From Porticoccaceae bacterium (GTDB lineage: Bacteria > Pseudomonadota > Gammaproteobacteria > Pseudomonadales > Porticoccaceae), in NCBI GenBank assembly GCA_012960115.1, contig DUBX01000042.1:85364-149363 (forward strand): a stretch of DNA of 64,000 nucleotides, given 5' to 3'. Both the position numbers and the translations under genes were made by a program. A model generated the notes under the pieces. The model ran no database searches. It saw only the letters and a list, made by a program, of their open reading frames with translations, and was not told the DNA's origin. Positions 60,066 through 64,000 of this stretch are shown piece by piece (the first letter of the stretch is position 1; every line of letters starts with the position of its first letter).

Positions 60066-60665
60066 CTAAGCGAAAATCAAGCTAGCGGCCAAGATCAACA
60101 TCAATAGTCCAATGAAAACTTCAAGTATTTGCCATGCCCTAGGTTTTTCAAATACCGGAATTAAAATGCGCGCGCCGAAACCTAGGCTGTAAAAAAATAC
60201 AAAAGATGCACTAACAGCACCTAGCGTAAAGGCTTCTATGTCAGCTGAAAATTGCGTTGAAACAGAGCCTAAAAATATAACAGTGTCGAGATAAACATGC
60301 GGATTTAACCAGGTAAACCCCAGACAAATTAAGGCAATTTTTAACGCCGATTCGGGCGCTCCATCACTCGGGACTAGACTGTGTTTTTGACTATAGGCAG
60401 AGTAAAAACTCATCGCAGCATAAACAGCGAGGAAGGTTGCTCCACCATAGCGAGCAACTTGCTCTACCATTGGATAGTGTTCAACCAGCGCTCCAAAGCC
60501 TGATACACCAAGAGTAATGAGTATGGCATCAGAAATAGCACAAAGACTACAGACTAAAAAGACGTGTTGCTTTTTTAGACCCTGCTTCAAGACAAACGCA
60601 TTCTGTGCGCCAATCGCCAAAATCAACGATAGCCCAAGGGCAAAGCCGGAAAGATATGCTGTCAT
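60066..60665 (-). CDS. LysE/ArgO family amino acid exporter
   Basis: The 199-residue protein has six helices and the LysE/ArgO core: GFALGLSLILAIGAQNAFVLKQGLKKQHVF at the N-terminus, GATFLAVYAAMSFYSA and LICLGFTWLNPHVYLDTVIFLGS. The FTWLNPHVYLDT block is the ArgO-type motif. It exports basic amino acids, most likely arginine or lysine. No LysG/ArgP regulator lies next to it. Substrate is by family inference. Confidence 0.93.
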   Translation of the reverse strand: MTAYLSGFALGLSLILAIGAQNAFVLKQGLKKQHVFLVCSLCAISDAILITLGVSGFGALVEHYPMVEQVARYGGATFLAVYAAMSFYSAYSQKHSLVPSDGAPESALKIALICLGFTWLNPHVYLDTVIFLGSVSTQFSADIEAFTLGAVSASFVFFYSLGFGARILIPVFEKPRAWQILEVFIGLLMLILAASLIFA

Positions 60666-60835
60666 GGATTTAGAAAGCCCTAATTACATAAATGCAGCAG
60701 TATACCTTACAAGCACGCACATAAAATAACACGTCCTCGACTTCCGAATGAGGGTAGCATTTTGGATGGGTGAAATACCCACGACCGACGTTGAGGCTTA
60801 TTTTCTGAGTTCAACCGGACTACTGGTGATCGTGA

Positions 60836-61062
60836 TCAGGGAATATTTAAGAAGGCAAAGCTATAGGGCTTTAGTAACAACGTCTGGTTTTCCAGTACGG
60901 CATTGTTATCTATGTGGGGTGCTGTATGCATGAGGCCTAAATCAGGCGCTATAGCAATCGCTGTATTTGTATCTGACAAATTAAAGTAACCAAAAATAGT
61001 TTGATGATTCCTAGAACGTTCAATACTTAGTACATTATCAGCTCTTTCTGCTACGCAAATTA
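60836..61062 (-). pseudogene. C-terminal remnant of a GH13 glycosidase (sucrose-phosphorylase/amylase type)
   Basis: The minus-strand frame reads NVLSIERSRNHQTIFGYFNL then SDTN, and later LKPYSFAFLNIP before TGA. This is the pattern of the C-terminal beta domain of GH13 enzymes, where ERxxxxxxxxxxxFNLSD and a closing PYxxxxL strand are common. All catalytic parts are missing. It joins in another frame directly to the LacI fragment at 61038-61232. It is a relic left by a deletion. The GH13 call is by pattern only. Confidence 0.5.
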
Positions 61063-61232
61063 GCGGCATTACGGTCGACCTGGTAATTGAGTTGCCGGGC
61101 GATTTCTTGGACCTTTATTCGAGTGTCTTTACTCACTAATGGGCTGTCACGCAGCGCTCTAGAAACAGTGGGTTGCGAGACGCCAGCCAAATAGGCAATG
61201 TCAAATGATGTGTTTGGTACTTGTTTACCCAT
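61038..61232 (-). pseudogene. N-terminal remnant of a LacI-family regulator
   Basis: The 64-residue fragment MGKQVPNTSFDIAYLAGVSQ begins a LacI helix-turn-helix, with PTVSRALRDSPLVSKDTRIK and the hinge region ending NYQVDRNAANLRSRKS. The ORF then stops at TGA, where the effector-binding domain should start. The adjacent sequence in another frame is the tail of a GH13 enzyme, so a deletion removed the rest of the regulator and whatever lay between. The DNA-binding part alone is unlikely to function. Confidence 0.75.
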
Positions 61233-61374
61233 AGTCTAAGTCTTAAATTGAGTAACTACCTTTTTATGTATCTGTGAGGCTAAGAATAACCCAAAGGATA
61301 AAATGTGTATAGCTAATAACATAACGTTTAAAAACAGGTTGGGAGCCACTTCATACATTGTTTAAGCACTGGAC

Positions 61375-61548
61375 GTGGATGAATTTCTCAACATCGAGTT
61401 TTTTGATTACGTTTTGGCTCAGGAGATGGCTCAGTTAGAAGCGAGCCAGGTTGCCAAGGCAGAGGGCTGGGAGCAGGGGGCGAAGGTTTTACGAAAATTT
61501 GTCGCTGGAATTGAGGTGGATAAAGTTTCCGCAATAAACACAGATTAA
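61375..61548 (+). pseudogene. Possible tail of a PD-(D/E)XK nuclease-transposase (Rpn-like)
   Basis: From GTG 61375 a frame runs 57 codons to TAA 61546-61548. It reads DEFLNIEFFDYVLAQEMAQL, then a charged stretch ending KAEGWEQGAKVLRKFVAGIEV. The EG-x-EQGAK stretch and final short helix resemble the C-terminal end of Rpn/PDDEXK_2 family proteins, but the resemblance is weak. No front part is present; a TAA lies just upstream. It may be a fragment or chance. Confidence 0.3.
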
Positions 61549-61616
61549 ACCAAGCCAGAGGATTGTGCGATCGACGCTTCCTTCGGTGTTATTGCCTGTG
61601 GGGGAGGTCCTATATT

Positions 61617-63083
61617 TCATTTATCAATGCCGAGCTCGTTCCAAAGGTCGTCAATACGCTGTTTGACGGCCTCGTCCATGACAATAGGCTCGCCCCATTC
61701 GCGGTTGGTTTCGCCATGCATCTTGTTGGTAGCGTCCAGACCCATTTTTGAACCTAAACCAGATACCGGTGATGCAAAATCGAGATAGTCGATAGGGGTG
61801 TTTTCAATCATGACCGTGTCCCGCACAGGGTCCATGCGTGTGGTCATCGCCCAAATAACATCGTCCCAGTTACGCACGTCAATATCATCGTCAGTGACAA
61901 TGACAAACTTGGTATACATAAATTGCCGCAAAAATGACCAAACGCCCATCATTACTCGCTTGGCATGCCCAGGATATTGCTTTTTCATACTGACCACAGC
62001 CATACGATACGAGCATCCTTCAGGTGGTAGGTAAAAGTCGACAATCTCAGGAAACTGCTTTTTCAGGATAGGCACGAACACTTCGTTTAATGCGACGCCC
62101 AAAATAGCCGGTTCATCTGGCGGACGGCCAGTATAGGTACTGTGATAAATAGGATTTTCACGATGGGTAATACGATCGATAGTAAATATCGGAAACGACT
62201 CTACCTCGTTGTAGTAGCCAGTGTGATCGCCAAAGGGCCCTTCATCAGCTTCATCGCCATGCAAGAAGCCTTCAAGAATGTATTCTGCACTGGCAGGCAC
62301 TTGCAAATCACTGCCAAGGCACTTTACCACCTGGGTTTTTTCGCCACGCAACAGGCCTGCAAAGGCGTATTCAGATAGGGTGTCTGGCACGGGTGTTACT
62401 GCACCCAATGTTGTTGCTGGATCAGCACCCAAAGCAATGGCTACAGGGTAAGGTTTACCAGGGTTTTTCTTTTGAAAATCACGATAGTCCAGTGCACCGC
62501 CACGGTGAGCCAACCAGCGCATGATCAGTTTGTTTTTGGCGATCTTTTGCATACGATAGATGCCAAGATTTTGCCGCTCTTTTTCTGGACCGCGAGTTAT
62601 CGCCAAGGCCCAAGTAACGAGTGGTGCGGCATCGCCGGGCCAGCAGGTCTGAATGGGGAGTTGATCGAGGTCAACCTGATCACCTTCAAGCACTATTTGC
62701 TGACAGGGCGCCTTTTTAACCACCTTGACCGGCATGTTAAGTACTTGCTTAAAGTCGTGGCGTTTCTCCCACAAATCTAACAAACCTTTGGGTGGTTCGG
62801 GCTCTTTTAAAAAGGCCAGTAATTCGCCAATATCACGAAGGGCACTAACATTTTCTTGCCCCATACCTAAAGCAACTCGCTCGGGGGTGCCGAATAAGTT
62901 GCACAATACGGGGACGTTGTGGCCTTTGGGATTTTCGAACAGCAGAGCCGGACCTTTTGCGCGCAGTGTACGGTCGCTGATCTCGGTCATTTCTAAATAG
63001 GGGTCGACTTCTTGGCTGATACGCACCAGCTCTCCCCGTTGTTCGAGAAGAGCAATAAAGTCGCGAAGATCAGCGCTTTTCAT
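61617..63083 (-). CDS. ubiD: 4-hydroxy-3-polyprenylbenzoate decarboxylase UbiD
   Basis: UbiD removes the carboxyl group in ubiquinone synthesis using prenylated FMN made by UbiX. The 488-residue protein has [20 protein letters not shown] at the start, [19 protein letters not shown], the cofactor and metal region with [11 protein letters not shown], and [15 protein letters not shown]. Length matches E. coli. It lies 34 bases downstream of rho on the same strand, a common neighbour pair. ubiC and ubiA are elsewhere in the window. Confidence 0.97.
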   Translation of the reverse strand: MKSADLRDFIALLEQRGELVRISQEVDPYLEMTEISDRTLRAKGPALLFENPKGHNVPVLCNLFGTPERVALGMGQENVSALRDIGELLAFLKEPEPPKGLLDLWEKRHDFKQVLNMPVKVVKKAPCQQIVLEGDQVDLDQLPIQTCWPGDAAPLVTWALAITRGPEKERQNLGIYRMQKIAKNKLIMRWLAHRGGALDYRDFQKKNPGKPYPVAIALGADPATTLGAVTPVPDTLSEYAFAGLLRGEKTQVVKCLGSDLQVPASAEYILEGFLHGDEADEGPFGDHTGYYNEVESFPIFTIDRITHRENPIYHSTYTGRPPDEPAILGVALNEVFVPILKKQFPEIVDFYLPPEGCSYRMAVVSMKKQYPGHAKRVMMGVWSFLRQFMYTKFVIVTDDDIDVRNWDDVIWAMTTRMDPVRDTVMIENTPIDYLDFASPVSGLGSKMGLDATNKMHGETNREWGEPIVMDEAVKQRIDDLWNELGIDK

Positions 63084-63117
63084 AATCGATGAGCTCGATA
63101 TCTCTGTTAAGAGATTG

Positions 63118-64000
63118 TTACTTACGTTTCATGGCACCAAAGAATTCTTTATTGTTTTTGAATCCTTTAAGCTTCTCAACCATAAATTCTGTAGCACCTA
63201 AATCTTCCATATCATGGAGTAATTTGCGCAGAATCCAGACGCGTTGTAGTTCTGATTCCTCAATCAACAGCTCTTCACGGCGTGTACCAGAGCGACGTAC
63301 ATTAATCGCCGGGTAAACACGTTTTTCTGCGATCTTACGATCGAGAATTAATTCCATGTTACCGGTGCCTTTGAATTCTTCGTAGATTACTTCGTCCATC
63401 TTGGATCCAGTATCCACCAGAGCAGTAGCGATAATACTTAAGCTACCACCGTGTTCAATGTTGCGCGCGGCACCAAAGAAACGTTTAGGCTTCTCTAGAG
63501 CATTGGCATCAACACCACCTGTAAGCACCTTGCCTGATGAAGGTATTACCGTGTTGTAGGCTCGTGCCAGACGTGTGATTGAGTCAAGCAGGATGACTAC
63601 GTCTTTCTTGTGTTCTACTAAACGCTTAGCCTTTTCAATGACCATTTCAGCAACTTGCACATGGCGAGTAGGTGGCTCATCAAAGGTAGAGGCGATAACT
63701 TCACCGCGAACGGTTCGCTGCATTTCAGTGACTTCTTCAGGACGCTCATCGATCAATAGTACGATGATGTAGCACTCTGGGTTGTTGCGAACAATTGACT
63801 GAGCGATATTCTGCATCATAATAGTTTTACCCGCTTTAGGCGGTGCAACAATCAAGCCTCGTTGGCCCTTACCAATGGGAGACACCAGATCAATAATACG
63901 ACCCGTTAAGTCTTCGGAAGACCCGTTACCGACTTCTAACGTTAGACGTTCATCAGGGAATAGAGGTGTTAGGTTGGTGAAAAGGATTTTGTTGCGAGCG
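63118..64000 (-). CDS. rho: Transcription termination factor Rho, 3' part (cut by window edge)
   Basis: The visible 294 codons cover the end of the RNA-binding region and the full ATPase domain of Rho, a hexameric RNA helicase that ends transcription. P-loop [13 protein letters not shown], Walker [17 protein letters not shown], the Q loop [23 protein letters not shown] and the R loop [11 protein letters not shown] are all present, and the end is the usual FFGAMKRK. The start codon and N-terminal domain lie beyond 64000. A GTG at 63885 is internal, not the true start. Confidence 0.97.
   Translation of the reverse strand, partial: ARNKILFTNLTPLFPDERLTLEVGNGSSEDLTGRIIDLVSPIGKGQRGLIVAPPKAGKTIMMQNIAQSIVRNNPECYIIVLLIDERPEEVTEMQRTVRGEVIASTFDEPPTRHVQVAEMVIEKAKRLVEHKKDVVILLDSITRLARAYNTVIPSSGKVLTGGVDANALEKPKRFFGAARNIEHGGSLSIIATALVDTGSKMDEVIYEEFKGTGNMELILDRKIAEKRVYPAINVRRSGTRREELLIEESELQRVWILRKLLHDMEDLGATEFMVEKLKGFKNNKEFFGAMKRK

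Larger units (their letters stand above)
60666..61616. other. Decayed region between the LysE gene and ubiD
   Basis: About 950 bases with no intact gene. It holds the LacI/GH13 relic (60836-61232) and a short nuclease-transposase-like tail (61375-61548), both listed separately. Other open frames here, such as that at 60748-60933, overlap the relics on the opposite strand and look like shadows. Confidence 0.6.

Overview
The window is a piece of a gammaproteobacterial chromosome that spans the replication origin region. The evidence is the gene order atpI-B-E-F-H-A, parB-parA, rsmG-mnmG, rpmH-rnpA-yidD-yidC-mnmE, dnaA-dnaN-recF-gyrB, glyQ-glyS and ftsY-ftsE-ftsX-rpoH, together with pseudomonad-type parS sites. 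The moderate base composition and gene content fit a marine gammaproteobacterium, perhaps a Cellvibrionales/SAR92-like lineage, but that placement is inference.

Bases 1-7827 are all on the minus strand: the 5' part of atpA, then atpH, atpF, atpE, atpB and atpI with a clear promoter upstream of atpI, then parB, parA, rsmG and mnmG. A 569-base AT-rich gap (7828-8396) separates these from a plus-strand run: rpmH, rnpA, yidD, yidC, mnmE, a second gap (12261-12697) with DnaA boxes, then dnaA, dnaN, recF (carrying two parS sites) and gyrB. Coding strand flips at the first gap, while the best DnaA boxes are in the second, so either could be the working origin.

Bases 18848-26681 carry an acyltransferase, glyS and glyQ, a lipid A type acyltransferase, ubiC-ubiA, a DUF938 methyltransferase and yaaA. 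Bases 26682-27982 are a decayed stretch with a DUF1566 pseudogene, a startless membrane ORF and one small intact four-cysteine protein. An orphan TRAP transporter pair (DctQ, DctM), a lysophospholipase-like hydrolase and a lone ExbD follow. Bases 31646-39928 return to housekeeping: mutM, coaD, rsmD, ftsY-ftsE-ftsX, rpoH, a DUF423 protein, trmB, an FKBP lipoprotein and rsd.

Bases 39994-60665 are mostly envelope and transport functions: lrgAB, dsbB, gshA, a DJ-1 protein, an RND efflux pair, a dicarboxylate symporter, an LplT-like MFS protein, a cupin, a GNAT acetyltransferase, modABC, a frameshifted DUF2306 gene, a VF530 protein, a MEST-like hydrolase, a D-aminoacylase, a bile-acid family symporter, ogt and a LysE exporter. 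Bases 60666-61616 hold the remains of a sugar-use locus (LacI N-terminus joined to a GH13 C-terminus) and a possible nuclease-transposase tail. The window ends with ubiD and the 3' part of rho.

Most of this DNA is conserved core genome. I found no convincing new multi-gene system. The most notable points are the paired parS sites in recF, the ambiguous origin, an ATP synthase subunit a with about 65 extra residues, and several small relics of lost genes.
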